DNA of 64,000 nt from Mangrovimonas sp. YM274 (GCF_030908385.1 NZ_CP133091.1:2342128-2406127); one strand, 5' to 3'. Positions 12,501 through 19,330 are shown, counted from the stretch's first letter. Numbers and translations are program-made. Notes: generated by a model from the sequence alone, not told the origin.

Positions 12501-12874
12501 TCACTGAAGGTGACTGCCCAAGTGTGACAGAAGTTAATGTAAACGTTCATGACGATTGTATTGTATTCCCTTGTGGAGAAGAAGATGTTGTTATCTCAAA
12601 AGCTGTAACTCCAAATGGAGACAGTTACAACGAATTCTTTACAGTAACTGGTGTTGAAGAATGTGGCTTTACTATTGAAGTACAAATATTCAACCGTTGG
12701 GGTGCTAAAATTTATGAAAACTTCAACTATGAAAACGATTGGAACGGCTCGTCTTCACGATCATCTGTAGGTGGAGCTAACAAAGTCCCTTCAGGAACAT
12801 ATTACTATATCATTAATTTAAAGAATAGTGGATTAAAGCCTTTCTCAGGTCCAATCTACGTAGGAACTAAATAA
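3581..12874 (+). CDS. Giant T9SS type B cargo protein: PKD, SprB repeat, about 28 Ig-like/HYR-like repeats, CHU_C terminal domain
   Basis: A 3097-residue predicted cell-surface adhesin. Order of parts: signal peptide ending near residue 27 (SFAFAQ); N-terminal region; PKD domain at about 195-278 (SWNFGDGATS); SprB-type repeat at about 279-354; then residues 453-2826 made almost wholly of two repeat families. Type A is 83 residues (DTTAPTFTVPA..ECDQD..TGDVTDEADNCS..TRTWTLTDDCGN), 16 copies; type B is 86-88 residues (VECDGSGN..W..GGA.A.D.C..TFTATDDCGN), 12 copies. Each unit has four conserved cysteines and many Asp/Glu. The last ~97 residues (AVTPNGDSYNEFF..IFNRWG..YY) are the gliding-motility-type CHU_C/type B sorting domain. 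Such proteins are exported by T9SS; SprB of Flavobacterium is the best-known relative in organisation. Followed 10 bp later by its probable PorP/SprF partner. Substrate or ligand unknown. Confidence 0.93.
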   Translation: MKTNTHRIWYKHSLILLMVLIQSFAFAQVRTQRTFKRINLDAPLTTFNTSSTTLNDTDRALSGCSANDFTLSNFYLADANGNPLDNDCTPGTPQTAYIYAYFDANTNADRYSLYMNFDIEVNGAFTENIDQCLYDSTPIPVGQNLPVFELTWNCGDQIELVNFYMAWQSNANQACGENPSKCYSNPPGFIVNAPLITNFTYTQSCDTYSVAFTNITTGGNLQGGYTYSWNFGDGATSTAANPTHTYAGSGTYTVTLTVNDSDGDSDVHTDTVIVTPLLTGLTLTATNIECTGGNTGTITPSGVSGGTAPYTYSISPQEGSFQSGMFVNLPSGTYTVTVTDANSCSISEDITISVDDNTPPVTNAPSDLQVEGCTAADVTNDNLTSLAYSETPQTISELIFLAEGGTFTENNVNEITYQDSASGTCPVVITRTFTITDDCGLSSSDTQTINIQDTTDPTIDTAAADTTVECGSDTTTALNSWLTSNGGAIASDNCSTINWTNNYNELDADCGNTGSVTVIFTATDDCGNSVTTEASFIIEDTTPPSIDTTASSLTVECDGSGNTSDLSTWLSSFGGAAASDTCGGVTWTNDYSALSDDCGATGSATVTFTATDDCGNTATTSATFTIEDTTAPSIDTVAANLTVECDGSGNTVELNDWLDTAGGAASSDTCGSVTWSNDFTALSDDCGATGSATVIFTATDDCGNTSTTSATFTIEDTVAPAMDIVAADQTVQCNGAGNTDELESWLNTHAGAMASDDCSDITWSNNFTELTDACGETGLALVTFTATDECGNATSTTALFTILDLIAPTIETQASDITVECDGTGNLSEYTDWLNANGGATATDSCGTVSWSYEEGALSDDCGLTGTRTVVFTAEDGCGNFVTTSATFTIEDTTAPTFTVPASVTLECDQDPTDLALTGDVTDETDGCSADLEATFTDATAQGACANESIITRTWTLTDDCGNTTTQVQTITIQDTTAPTFTVPAAVTIECDQDENDLALTGDVTDEADNCSADLEATFTDVTAQGACANETIITRTWTLTDDCGNTATEVQTITIQDTTAPTFTVPASITLECDQDVTDLALTGDVTDEADNCSAVLDATYTDTTTEGACANESTITRTWTLTDDCGNSTTQTQTISIQDTTPPIIETAPSDIVAECDGSGNNGAIENWLDNNGGATASDNCGEVTWTNDYSGANSDCSAPVTVTFTATDECGNAVSTSASYAIQDTTAPTITEANDVTVECDGSDIDAAIQDWLDTYGGATATDDCSAIAWSNNYTGLSDGCGTTGSAEVIFTATDGCGNASSTTATFTVQDTTAPTFTVPASVTLECDQDPTDLTLTGDVTDETDGCSSDLEATFTDATALGACANESIITRTWTLTDDCGNTTTQVQTITIQDTTAPTFTVPAAVTIECDQDENDLALTGDVTDEADNCSADLEATFTDVTAQGACANETIITRTWTLTDDCGNTATEVQTITIQDTTAPTFTVPASVTLECDQDATDLTLTGDVTDEADNCSADLEATYTDATTEGECANESVITRTWTLVDACGNTTTQTQTISIQDTTAPVIETTPSDIVAECDGSGNNGAIENWLDNNGGATASDNCGEVTWTNDYDGANSDCSAPVTVTFTATDECGNAVSTSASYAIQDTNAPVITEATDVTLECDGSDIEAAIQDWLDNYGGATATDDCSAIAWSNNYTGLSDGCGTTGSAEVIFTATDGCGNSSSTTATFTVQDTTAPTFTVPASVTLECDQDPTDLALTGDVTDETDGCSADLEATFTDATAQGACANESIITRTWTLTDDCGNTTTQVQTITIQDTTAPTFTVPAAVTLECDQDENDLALTGDVTDEADNCSADLEATFTDVTAQGACANETIITRTWTLTDECGNTATEVQTITIQDTTAPTFTVPASVTLECDQDATDLTLTGDVTDEADNCSADLDATYTDAATEGACANESTITRTWTLTDDCGNTTTQTQTISIQDTTAPSIETEATSLTVECDGTGNQTDFNEWLASNGGASATDNCSEVIWTNNFTELSAACGNTGAATVTFTATDACGNTATTTATFSIEDTIAPNITTEASDIVAECDGNGNNDAIQNWLDSNGGAVAEELCGEVTWTNNYNGATSDCSAPVSVIFTATDSCGNTSTTTASYAIQDSTPPVITGGDNLTVECDGTGNDAELQAWLSSNGGATATDNCSSITWSNDFESLTEACGATGTAEVTFTAIDGCGNESTTTVSFTIVDTTAPTFTVPASVTLECDQEITDLTLTGDVTDEADNCSSELEATFTDATAEGECVNASIITRTWTLTDDCGNTTTQLQTITVQDTTAPTFTVPASVTIECDQDANDLVLTGDVTDEADNCSSELEASFTDATAEGECANASIITRTWTLTDDCGNTTTQVQTITIQDTTAPTFTVPAAVTIECDQDENDLSLTGDVTDEVDNCSTELEATFTDATAEGECANAAIITRTWTLTDDCGNTTTQVQTITVQDTTAPTFTVPAAVTIECDQDENDLALTGDVTDEADNCSTELDATFTDATVEGECANASIITRTWTLTDDCGNTATEVQTITIQDTTAPTFTVPAAVTIECDQDVNDLVLTGDVTDEADNCSAELDATYTDATAEGECANALIITRTWTLIDDCGNTTTQTQTITVQDTTAPTFTVPAAVTIECDQDANDLALTGDVTDEADNCSAELEATFTDETTEGECANASIITRTWTLMDECGNTTTQVQTINIQDSIAPTFTVPENLTVECDMDTSDLTLTGDVTDEADNCSTNLEATFTDEVTEGACVGESTIERTWTLIDECGNTATQVQTISVVDTTAPELIVDLDPSIDVNCSEVPDAPELSFEDACSTDISVVFNETINPEEGSENYSITRNWTVSDDCGNEATYSQVVNVNVENVISGSNTAICTEEGPLDLFDLLSGDVDESGIWEVVSGNTTLDGSWFDTTIVAEEDLGDFIFTYTITEGDCPSVTEVNVNVHDDCIVFPCGEEDVVISKAVTPNGDSYNEFFTVTGVEECGFTIEVQIFNRWGAKIYENFNYENDWNGSSSRSSVGGANKVPSGTYYYIINLKNSGLKPFSGPIYVGTK
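4937..6253 (+). repeat. Five type B repeat units (261-264 bp each)
   Basis: Five consecutive in-frame units, residues 453-891 of the giant protein, the first 87 and the next four 88 residues long. They are more divergent from each other than the units downstream, suggesting an older expansion. Confidence 0.85.
6254..9532 (+). repeat. Higher-order repeat, 1266-bp period: A-A-A-B-B, two full copies and a partial third
   Basis: The start sequence gatacaactgctccaac recurs at 6254, 7520 and 8786, exactly 1266 bp (422 codons) apart. Copies 6254-7519 and 7520-8785 each hold three 249-bp type A units followed by two type B units of 258 and 261 bp; the third copy, 8786-9532, holds only the three A units before diverged B units follow. 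Equivalent units in different copies are much more alike than neighbouring units within a copy, as expected for recent segmental duplication or unequal crossing-over. Confidence 0.9.
9533..10315 (+). repeat. Three diverged type B repeat units
   Basis: Three in-frame type B units (about 86-88 codons each) that separate the higher-order repeat from the terminal A-type tract. They do not continue the 1266-bp periodicity. Confidence 0.8.
10316..12058 (+). repeat. Seven tandem 249-bp type A units
   Basis: Seven consecutive 83-codon units (7 x 249 = 1743 bp, exact), residues 2246-2826. This tract differs from the A units of the higher-order repeat in using TAEGECANASIITRTW rather than TAQGACANESIITRTW, so it expanded separately. 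Confidence 0.88.
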
Positions 12875-12884
12875 ATTATAACCT

Positions 12885-13820
12885 ATGAAGTTATTAAAGT
12901 TTAACATAATCGCTTTTATACTGTTCAATTGCTGGACGGGAGTTGCACAACAATTACCGCAGTTTACACAGTATATGTACAACACTATCTCTATTAACCC
13001 TGCCTACGCTGGTAGTAGAGAGACGTTAAGTATCGTAGGATTGCACCGTAGCCAATGGGTAGGTTTAGATGGGGCCCCAACCACTCAAACCTTATCCATC
13101 CACTCCCCTCTTAGAAATGATAAGATAGGATTGGGACTCTCATTCATTAATGATGAGTTGGGGTATGAGAATTTCTCTTATCTGTATGGGGATTTCTCAT
13201 ACAGTATCCATACGGGAGAAAATACAAAATTGGCCTTTGGAGTAAAGGCCGGTTTTACCCACTATAATATTGATATGGCTTTGTTGAATGACCCTAGTAT
13301 TGCTGAGGATCCCTTCTTCAACGATGTATCCAATAGATGGAGTCCAAACATTGGGGCCGGAATTCTATGGCATTCCACCAGATGGTATATCGGTCTATCT
13401 GCACCGAGACTTTTAAACACCGATTACAACAAGGGAACTGTAGGAGGTACCGATTATGTTGCCGTTGAAAGAAACAATTATTACCTGACTGGAGGATATG
13501 TGTTCGATTTGGGTGCAAACACCAAATTTAAGCCTGCAGCCTTATTGAAAGTGACTAACGGTGCTCCCCTATCATTCGATTTTACGGCCAACTTCCTATT
13601 CTATGAAAAACTATGGTTGGGAGCTGGTTACCGAGTTGACGAAAGAGCTGGAGAGATTAGTGGTATTGCCGATTTCCAAATCTCCAAACAAATCCGAATT
13701 GGATATGCCTACGGATATCCCCTTTCAGATCTGAGACCTTACACAAGTGGAACCCACGAGATTCTACTAATGTTCGAATTATTTAAAACGCAACGTGTTA
13801 AATCGCCTAGATACTTCTAA
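12885..13820 (+). CDS. PorP/SprF family type IX secretion system membrane protein
   Basis: A 311-residue outer-membrane beta-barrel protein. After a signal peptide (cleavage near TGVAQQ, residue 21) it shows the family signature LPQFTQYMYN..INPAYAGSRE and then alternating amphipathic strands to the C-terminus (KIGLGLSFINDELG, WLGAGYRVDE). PorP/SprF proteins pair with type B (CHU_C) cargo; SprF of Flavobacterium is needed for SprB to reach the surface. The gene starts 10 bp after the giant CHU_C protein and 11 bp before the OmpA-family gene, so it very probably acts on that cargo. Confidence 0.92.
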   Translation: MKLLKFNIIAFILFNCWTGVAQQLPQFTQYMYNTISINPAYAGSRETLSIVGLHRSQWVGLDGAPTTQTLSIHSPLRNDKIGLGLSFINDELGYENFSYLYGDFSYSIHTGENTKLAFGVKAGFTHYNIDMALLNDPSIAEDPFFNDVSNRWSPNIGAGILWHSTRWYIGLSAPRLLNTDYNKGTVGGTDYVAVERNNYYLTGGYVFDLGANTKFKPAALLKVTNGAPLSFDFTANFLFYEKLWLGAGYRVDERAGEISGIADFQISKQIRIGYAYGYPLSDLRPYTSGTHEILLMFELFKTQRVKSPRYF

Positions 13821-13831
13821 AAAAGCCTGTT

Positions 13832-15739
13832 ATGAAATCAAGATTACTTATAATATTAATAGCATTCAGCAGTACGTTTATGGTTGCTCAAAAGCAACAG
13901 GTAAAAGTTGCCGATAAGTTCTATAAAAATTACGCTTATACTAAGGCTGAAGAATTTTACAAGGAAGCTGTAAAAAAAGGAGATAGTAGCGCCCACGTAT
14001 TAACTAGACTTGGTGATTGTTACTACAACAATTCTAAATCTGCCGAATCTGCAGAGTGGTACGGAGAAGCCCTGAGACTTCATGAAGGTGAGCTGGATTC
14101 TAAATACATGTTTAGATACTCACAAGCCTTAAGAGGTCAAGGGAACTACGAAGAAGCCATTATATGGTTGGAAAAATATAAAGCTGCCAACCCTGATGAT
14201 GACCGTATTGCCAATTTGGATTTTGACGATATTGCGATATACGAACAACTATCTTCAACAGATGGTATTTATGTACGAGTAGAATCACTTCCTATTAACA
14301 CAAAATATGCTGAATTTGGAGCCTTCAGACAGGATAGCATTTTATATTTCTCTTCTGCTAGAGACGGCAAAGACAAAATCTATGACTGGAACGGAGAGCC
14401 TTATTTGGATATTTATGAAGTAGTGATCAATGAAGAAAATGGAGTGGAAAATTTCAAAAAAGTGAATAGTATCAACTCAAAGGCCATCAACTCAGAATTC
14501 CACGAGGCCAATGTTGCCATTACCAAGGACGGAAAAACAATGTACTTCACTAGAGACAATGTGAACAAAAACAACCGTCTTAAGACTGACAAGGAAGGTA
14601 CCTCTCACTTAAAAATTTACAAAGCCTCATACAAAGACAGTATTTGGAAGGAGATTAAAGAATTGCCATTTAATGATAAAGTGTATTCTTCTGGACACCC
14701 AGCCTTAAGTCCTGATGACAAAACCCTATTTTTTGTATCTGACCGAGAAGGAGGTTATGGGGAAACAGACATTTACAAAGTGGCTATTTTAGGAGATGAC
14801 AGTTATGGAGACCCTGTAAACCTTGGCCCATCCATCAATAGTGATGGAAAGGAAATGTTTCCTTACGTGGCAAAGGACAATACCCTTTATTTTTCTTCCG
14901 ATAGCAATATCAATCTTGGATTCTTGGATATTTTTAAATCGGATATCCTCAATGATTCCAGTGCAGAACTTGAAAATTTAGGAGCACCTTTCAACACAGG
15001 GTATGATGATTTTGCCTTCTCAATCGATTCTGAAACTGAGAACGGATATTTTTCATCCAACCGTCCTGGTGTTGGCAGTGATGATATTTACAGCTTTACG
15101 GCTTGTTCCCAAATGGTGAGAGGTGTTGTTAAGGACAGCCTTACAAAATTGCCTTTGCCGTTGGCTACTGTAAAACTTATTGACGCAGATGGTAAGATTT
15201 TGGAGGAAAAAATGACCGATTCTACCGGTACTTATGAATTCAAATTGAAGTGCAAAACGGCTTACACCGTCATGGGTACAAAATTGGACTATAAAGATGA
15301 ACTGAAACAAATCCTTACCGGAACCGATAGTGATGGTGATTTGCTTGTTGATTTGGAATTGGTACCATTAATCATCGAAAACCAAATTGTCATCAATCCT
15401 ATCTTCTTTGACTTCGATAAATGGAATATTAGAACCGATGCTCAAGTAGAGCTTGAACATATTGTTGATGTAATGCGTACCCACCCTAACATGGTGATCA
15501 AAATTGAATCGCATACGGACAGCCGAGGAAGCGACAAATACAATATGAAGCTATCGGATCGTAGAGCTAAATCTACCCAGGAATATCTATTGTCTCGTGG
15601 TATCGCCCCAGAACGTATAGAAAGTGCTATAGGTTATGGAGAAACCCAATTGTTGAATCAATGTTCTAACGGTGTTAAATGTACCGAAGAAGAACACCAA
15701 CTTAACAGACGTTCTTATTTCTATATTCTTTCGGAATAG
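13832..15739 (+). CDS. OmpA family protein with TPR, PD40 propeller and regulatory-like domains
   Basis: A 635-residue exported protein. Signal peptide ends near residue 20 (TFMVAQ). Residues about 20-120 are TPR-like helices (YKNYAYTKAEEFYKEAV); about 155-425 hold WD40-like PD40 blades (GHPALSPDDKTLFFVSDREGG, NGYFSSNRPG); about 428-505 is a carboxypeptidase-regulatory-like beta-sandwich (VRGVVKDSLTKLPLPLATV); about 516-630 is the peptidoglycan-binding OmpA domain (FFDFDKWNIR..ESHTDSRGSDKYNMKLSDRRA). This arrangement is common downstream of sprF-like genes and in T9SS-linked operons (PorE-like). It probably anchors the secretion/adhesin assembly to the cell wall. Last gene of the operon; a strong terminator follows. 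Confidence 0.9.
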   Translation: MKSRLLIILIAFSSTFMVAQKQQVKVADKFYKNYAYTKAEEFYKEAVKKGDSSAHVLTRLGDCYYNNSKSAESAEWYGEALRLHEGELDSKYMFRYSQALRGQGNYEEAIIWLEKYKAANPDDDRIANLDFDDIAIYEQLSSTDGIYVRVESLPINTKYAEFGAFRQDSILYFSSARDGKDKIYDWNGEPYLDIYEVVINEENGVENFKKVNSINSKAINSEFHEANVAITKDGKTMYFTRDNVNKNNRLKTDKEGTSHLKIYKASYKDSIWKEIKELPFNDKVYSSGHPALSPDDKTLFFVSDREGGYGETDIYKVAILGDDSYGDPVNLGPSINSDGKEMFPYVAKDNTLYFSSDSNINLGFLDIFKSDILNDSSAELENLGAPFNTGYDDFAFSIDSETENGYFSSNRPGVGSDDIYSFTACSQMVRGVVKDSLTKLPLPLATVKLIDADGKILEEKMTDSTGTYEFKLKCKTAYTVMGTKLDYKDELKQILTGTDSDGDLLVDLELVPLIIENQIVINPIFFDFDKWNIRTDAQVELEHIVDVMRTHPNMVIKIESHTDSRGSDKYNMKLSDRRAKSTQEYLLSRGIAPERIESAIGYGETQLLNQCSNGVKCTEEEHQLNRRSYFYILSE

Positions 15740-15760
15740 AGAGTTTTAAGCTGAAGTAAT

Positions 15761-15794
15761 AAAAAAAGGCAGACCCGTTGGTCTGCCTTTTTTT
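15761..15794 (+). terminator. Strong intrinsic terminator after the adhesin operon
   Basis: A perfect 15-bp stem (AAAAAAAGGCAGACC / GGTCTGCCTTTTTTT) with a CGTT loop, 21 bp after the OmpA-family stop codon. The A and T tracts make it usable in both directions. Confidence 0.9.
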
Positions 15795-15904
15795 ATTTCA
15801 AATAATGAAGCCCTTTCCTATCCTACCCAACTTGTACTGGAAACTCCCTTGTCCTTTGACATATTAAGAGAGCCCCAATTTTAAGTTTAATATATCGATA
15901 ACAA

Positions 15905-15937
15905 AAAAGATCGTCATGGCACACATAACGATCTTTT
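15905..15937 (-). terminator. Terminator of the CAP-domain lipoprotein gene
   Basis: Stem AAAAGATCGT / ACGATCTTTT (10 bp) with a 13-base loop, 26 bp beyond the stop codon of the minus-strand gene; on that strand the stem runs into a further T tract. Confidence 0.7.
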
Positions 15938-15962
15938 AAGGAATTTAAAGTTAACAGCGGAT

Positions 15963-16457
15963 TTATCTTTTTATGAATATATTGGTATAATACCATTTGC
16001 CTTCACTATTCTGCTCTGCAGAAATATCAAAATCTGTAAAATCACCTTCTATATTTTCTCTATGTCCTTCACTATTTAACCATGCATTTACCACTCCTTG
16101 TGCAGTACTATAAGCATAAGCCACATTTTCGGTTACTTTAGTGGCAGAAGCATTCTGTATTAAACTTTCTTTTCTTTGGTAAAAGTTATTGTGGTTTACT
16201 ACATTTTTAGTTACCATATAATCTGTATGCGTATAGGCTACCGATTTAATGACATCTAGATTATTTAAAGGATTAAGTCCCTTTTCTATCCTATGGGCAT
16301 TGATCAGTTCTAGAATTTCTATTTCAATGGTTTTGGCGGTTGGAGCATTTTCTAAAGTAATGGTATTGATATCCTCTTCAGAAAAGCTATCGGTAGTGCA
16401 GGAAAACGACAGCAAAGCCAGCAAAGCCAATAAAGGCCATAGAGTTTTGATAGTCAT
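15963..16457 (-). CDS. CAP-domain (SCP/PR-1-like) lipoprotein
   Basis: A 164-residue lipoprotein: hydrophobic signal with the lipobox LSFSC (Cys20). From residue about 45 it has the CAP fold seen in bacterial secreted proteins: ILELINAHRIEKGLNPL, HTDYMVTKNVVNHNNF (first active-site-like His), TENVAYAYS and AWLNSEGHRENI (second His). The role of bacterial CAP proteins is mostly unknown; several act at the envelope. Stands alone, with its own terminator. Confidence 0.88.
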   Translation of the reverse strand: MTIKTLWPLLALLALLSFSCTTDSFSEEDINTITLENAPTAKTIEIEILELINAHRIEKGLNPLNNLDVIKSVAYTHTDYMVTKNVVNHNNFYQRKESLIQNASATKVTENVAYAYSTAQGVVNAWLNSEGHRENIEGDFTDFDISAEQNSEGKWYYTNIFIKR

Positions 16458-16527
16458 AAGTAGGTTAAATTTGATTTGGTTTAGTAAAATTAGTAGACTA
16501 TCAGAAACTAACTGTTAAAGAAATGTT

Positions 16528-16561
16528 AAAATCGACAAAAAACATGTATTTCGTCGATTTT
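16528..16561 (-). terminator. Weak hairpin between pdxH and the CAP gene
   Basis: AAAATCGAC / GTCGATTTT, nine base pairs with a 16-base loop, about 120 bp after the pdxH stop and 70 bp before the CAP gene start. The T run is modest, so it is a doubtful terminator and could be an operator-like inverted repeat. Confidence 0.3.
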
Positions 16562-16681
16562 ATGTGTCAATAATCGAAAAAATACTTGGTTTACAGTAAA
16601 AAACAAGCCTTATATCGGCAATATATGCTTTTTATCGACACAAGGCTTGATATGTTTATTTTCTATTTTCTAAAGCCTTTT

Positions 16682-17329
16682 TTAAGGAGCCAAACGTTCC
16701 TTAACCCAATTAAACTCTGCATCCAAAACACAGCGAATTCGATCGTGAAGTCTATTGGGTCTCCCTTGCCAAAATTCAATCTCTACCGGCTTTACTATAT
16801 AACCACCCCAATAGTCCGGCCTAGGAACTTCTTTACCCTCATACTGTGCTTCCAAACGCTTCAACTTTGTTTCCAACTCCTCTCGGTCTTTAACCACCTC
16901 ACTTTGGTTGGATACCATTGCTCCTAATTGACTTCCCTTGGGGCGCGATTCAAAATAGCCATCGCTTAAATTTTCAGCAATCCTTTCAGCTTTTCCCTTT
17001 ATGATGATTTGCCGTTCTGCGCCATGCCAAAAAAAAGATAGACATACATTAGGATTTGCGGCAATAGCCCTTCCCTTTTCACTTAAGTAATTCGTGTAAA
17101 AAATGAAGCCTTCATAAGTAAATTGTTTCAATAGCACCACTCTACTTTTTGGAAAACCATCCAAACCAATAGTTGATAATGTCATGGCGTTTGCCTCCAC
17201 ATCCGGAAAAAATCGATCTATTTCATGGAACCATTTTTGAAACAATTCCAATGGGTTTTCCGATACATCTTTCAGAAGTAACTCCCCCTTTTCATACGAT
17301 TTTCTGTAATTACTTAAGTCTGTATTCAT
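16682..17329 (-). CDS. pdxH: Pyridoxamine 5'-phosphate oxidase
   Basis: FMN-dependent oxidation of pyridoxamine or pyridoxine phosphate to pyridoxal phosphate. 215 residues, the usual length. Recognisable blocks: SRVVLLKQFTYEGFIFYTNY, KGRAIAANPNVCLSFFW, ERQIIIKGKAERI (FMN-binding), SRPKGSQLGAMVSNQS and the C-terminal WGGYIVKPVEIEFWQG followed by RLHDRI. Divergent from the STAS-like gene at 17413, with an 83-bp shared spacer. Confidence 0.96.
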   Translation of the reverse strand: MNTDLSNYRKSYEKGELLLKDVSENPLELFQKWFHEIDRFFPDVEANAMTLSTIGLDGFPKSRVVLLKQFTYEGFIFYTNYLSEKGRAIAANPNVCLSFFWHGAERQIIIKGKAERIAENLSDGYFESRPKGSQLGAMVSNQSEVVKDREELETKLKRLEAQYEGKEVPRPDYWGGYIVKPVEIEFWQGRPNRLHDRIRCVLDAEFNWVKERLAP

Positions 17330-17412
17330 TAGAATTTATTCTAGAAGTTTTGATTAATTTTAATTTTCAAAGTGAAAAAATTCCTATAGTTTTACCCCTA
17401 TATTTCGCTTAA

Positions 17413-17841
17413 ATGAGATTTGAAGACAGTAAATATTTTCACCAATTTAAACATGTAAAAGTAGAATTTTCCTTTGGGAATATATACTTTTTCGACAAAT
17501 TTATCCTTTCTGAAATCAATGAGGGCGTCCATTTTGATTGGGAGAAAATTGAAGAAGTAATCGCCTTGGCTCAAGATCATTACGGTCCTCATTTTAAAAT
17601 TGCCTATATCTCCAACAGAGTAAATTCTTATTCTTTAGATCCGCATTCCTGGAGTAGGTTTCAAGATGAATTAGACCATATTGTTGCTAGTGCTATTGTT
17701 TACTACTCCTACATCAACTTTATGAACGCCTCTATAGAAAAGTTGTTCTCACCGGCTAGTATGAAGCGTTGCGAAACCTTGGAAGAGGCTTTTGAATGGA
17801 TTCATAGTTTGAGGGAATTTCAGTACATTAATCAAAACTAA
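17413..17841 (+). CDS. STAS/SpoIIAA-like protein, paralogue of the protein at 42039
   Basis: A 142-residue soluble protein with no signal peptide. Not a characterised family that I can name with certainty, but the pattern (strand, FFDKFILSEIN strand, helix, KIAYISNRVNSYS strand, helix, and a closing helix CETLEEAFEWIHSL) is that of a STAS-like alpha/beta fold. It aligns along its length with the 144-residue protein at 42039-42473, sharing the YISNR/FISNR motif and the final helix. Divergent from pdxH; its last 14 bases overlap the 3' end of rnz on the other strand. A near-consensus -7 box (TATATTTC, 17399-17406) lies just upstream. Function unknown. Confidence 0.8.
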   Translation: MRFEDSKYFHQFKHVKVEFSFGNIYFFDKFILSEINEGVHFDWEKIEEVIALAQDHYGPHFKIAYISNRVNSYSLDPHSWSRFQDELDHIVASAIVYYSYINFMNASIEKLFSPASMKRCETLEEAFEWIHSLREFQYINQN

Positions 17842-18736
17842 AACTCTTGCCGTCTTCAGCTAATAGCACCTTTTTGAACACTGTCTGAGCTTCCTCTTTA
17901 AACGCATTCAAATTATCATACCGTGTGGAATAATGTCCTAAAATAAGTGTTTCCACATTACTTTTCTTGGCTATTGTTGCGGCCTCTATAGCTGTAGAAT
18001 GTTTGGTTTTAGGAGCTAGGTGTCCATGCTTTTCCAAAAAGGTCGATTCATGATATAATACAGAAACATTTTCAATAATTGGAATTATTTTCTCATTATA
18101 AGCAGTATCACTACAAAACGCATAGCTTTTGGGGGCCGCTGGTGGTTTGGTTACACTGGCATTCTTTACCAAATTTCCCTTATTATCAAAAATATCATGG
18201 CCTTGCTTTAGCTTTCTGTAATATGCTACATCGATATCTTCATTCAGCACAGCATTCATATCCAATTTCCGCTCTCCTTCCTTTTCCTTAAACAAAAAGC
18301 CATTAGTATAAACCCTATGTGTTAAAGGGATGGTATGTACTTCTACTAAATCGTCTTCATAAATTAATTCAGATTCAGTTGAAGTCAATTCATGAAAGAT
18401 TAAGCGGTAATTGGTCCAGGAATCTGCCAATTTCATTTGCAAAGTAATGACTTCTTTAATTCCTTTTGGCCCGTAAATATGAAGGTCTGTTTCCCTAGTC
18501 AACAACCTAAACGTAGAAATCAAACCTACCAAACCAAAAAAATGATCGCCATGCAAATGCGAAATAAAAATATGTTTGATTCGTGCAAACTTCACCCTGT
18601 TTTTACGTAATTGCACTTGAGTTCCTTCTCCACAGTCTATCAAAAACATATGGTTTCTAATTTCCAAAACCTGAGCTGTTGGATTGGTGTTGGCTCTTGG
18701 TGTTGCACTGTAACAACCGAGTATTGTAAGTTTCAA
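17828..18736 (-). CDS. rnz: Ribonuclease Z
   Basis: Zinc-dependent endonuclease of the metallo-beta-lactamase fold that trims the 3' ends of tRNA precursors. 302 residues. The metal-binding motif HLHGDH appears in FISHLHGDHFFGLVG (about residue 60), with further ligands in AFCSDTAYNE (Asp) and ETLILGHYSTRY (His). The N-terminus MKLTILGCYSATPR is typical of the family. Convergent with the STAS-like gene at 17413 (14-bp overlap at the stops). Confidence 0.95.
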   Translation of the reverse strand: MKLTILGCYSATPRANTNPTAQVLEIRNHMFLIDCGEGTQVQLRKNRVKFARIKHIFISHLHGDHFFGLVGLISTFRLLTRETDLHIYGPKGIKEVITLQMKLADSWTNYRLIFHELTSTESELIYEDDLVEVHTIPLTHRVYTNGFLFKEKEGERKLDMNAVLNEDIDVAYYRKLKQGHDIFDNKGNLVKNASVTKPPAAPKSYAFCSDTAYNEKIIPIIENVSVLYHESTFLEKHGHLAPKTKHSTAIEAATIAKKSNVETLILGHYSTRYDNLNAFKEEAQTVFKKVLLAEDGKSFSFD

Positions 18737-18946
18737 AATATTGCTAAAATTTATAGATTTCTGAAATGCCTAACCTCTTGTCCAAGGAAATGAAAGGGAA
18801 CATATGGGTGTTCTCCAAACAATTATTTCCTAAGAATGATTGACATCTGAAATTTCCGAATTTTTTATGGAACCATCAATTTTTCTTATTATTTAAATCT
18901 TGCCATCAAAACAAGTGAAATTCCCATTAAGTTATAAAACAAAAAA

Positions 18947-18966
18947 CCAGCAAGTTAATTTGCTGG
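18947..18966 (-). terminator. Terminator after the pyrR-pyrB-STAS operon
   Basis: CCAGCAA / TTGCTGG, seven base pairs with a six-base loop, followed on the minus strand by a T-rich tract; about 30 bp beyond the stop at 18998. It separates this operon from rnz. Confidence 0.75.
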
Positions 18967-18997
18967 CTTTATTTCTGTATTGTTATAATCTTACGTC

Positions 18998-19330
18998 CTA
19001 AATTCCTAAGTCACGTTCCATTTCCTCCATTTCAATAATGTCGTAGGCCTCTTTCATAGTTGGCACTACCATAATCTCATCGGGCATTTCATTGAAGTCC
19101 ACCTTATCCGTTACTAAAACAAATGAATGTTTAGACCCTCTATGCCTGTTGGAGATTTCCAAAAATTCCACCACCTGTTCCAGTGGAATTTTATTTAAAC
19201 TAGTTAAGTTCACTATAACATTGTCATTCTTGAAGCGCTCATAGAGCACGCCCAATTTCTTTACTAATTCTTGGGGGGTAGCCTTTTCCTGCGTAATGAT
19301 GGTAATGTTTTCGTCTTTGTCAAAAATCAT
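18998..19330 (-). CDS. Small STAS-domain-like protein in the pyr operon
   Basis: A 110-residue cytoplasmic protein without catalytic motifs. The order strand (NITIITQEKA), helix (ELVKKLGVLYERF), strand (NVIVNLTSLN), helix (LEQVVEFLEISNRHRG), strand (SFVLVTD), and a closing VPTMKEAYDIIEMEE helix fits a STAS domain as in anti-sigma-factor antagonists. It is likely to be mislabelled because of its position near rnz, but has no metallo-beta-lactamase motif. It starts 5 bp after the pyrB stop, so is co-transcribed with pyrB. Partner and role unknown. Confidence 0.78.
   Translation of the reverse strand: MIFDKDENITIITQEKATPQELVKKLGVLYERFKNDNVIVNLTSLNKIPLEQVVEFLEISNRHRGSKHSFVLVTDKVDFNEMPDEIMVVPTMKEAYDIIEMEEMERDLGI

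Noticed and set aside
16604-16649. Hairpin CAAGCCTT / AAGGCTTG just after the pdxH stop
   Set aside because: The loop is about 30 bases and there is no T tract, so it is not a convincing terminator.
18737-18997. Possible small gene between rnz and the STAS-like gene
   Set aside because: Only short frames under 20 codons with no conserved features were seen; the only supported element is the terminator at 18947-18966.
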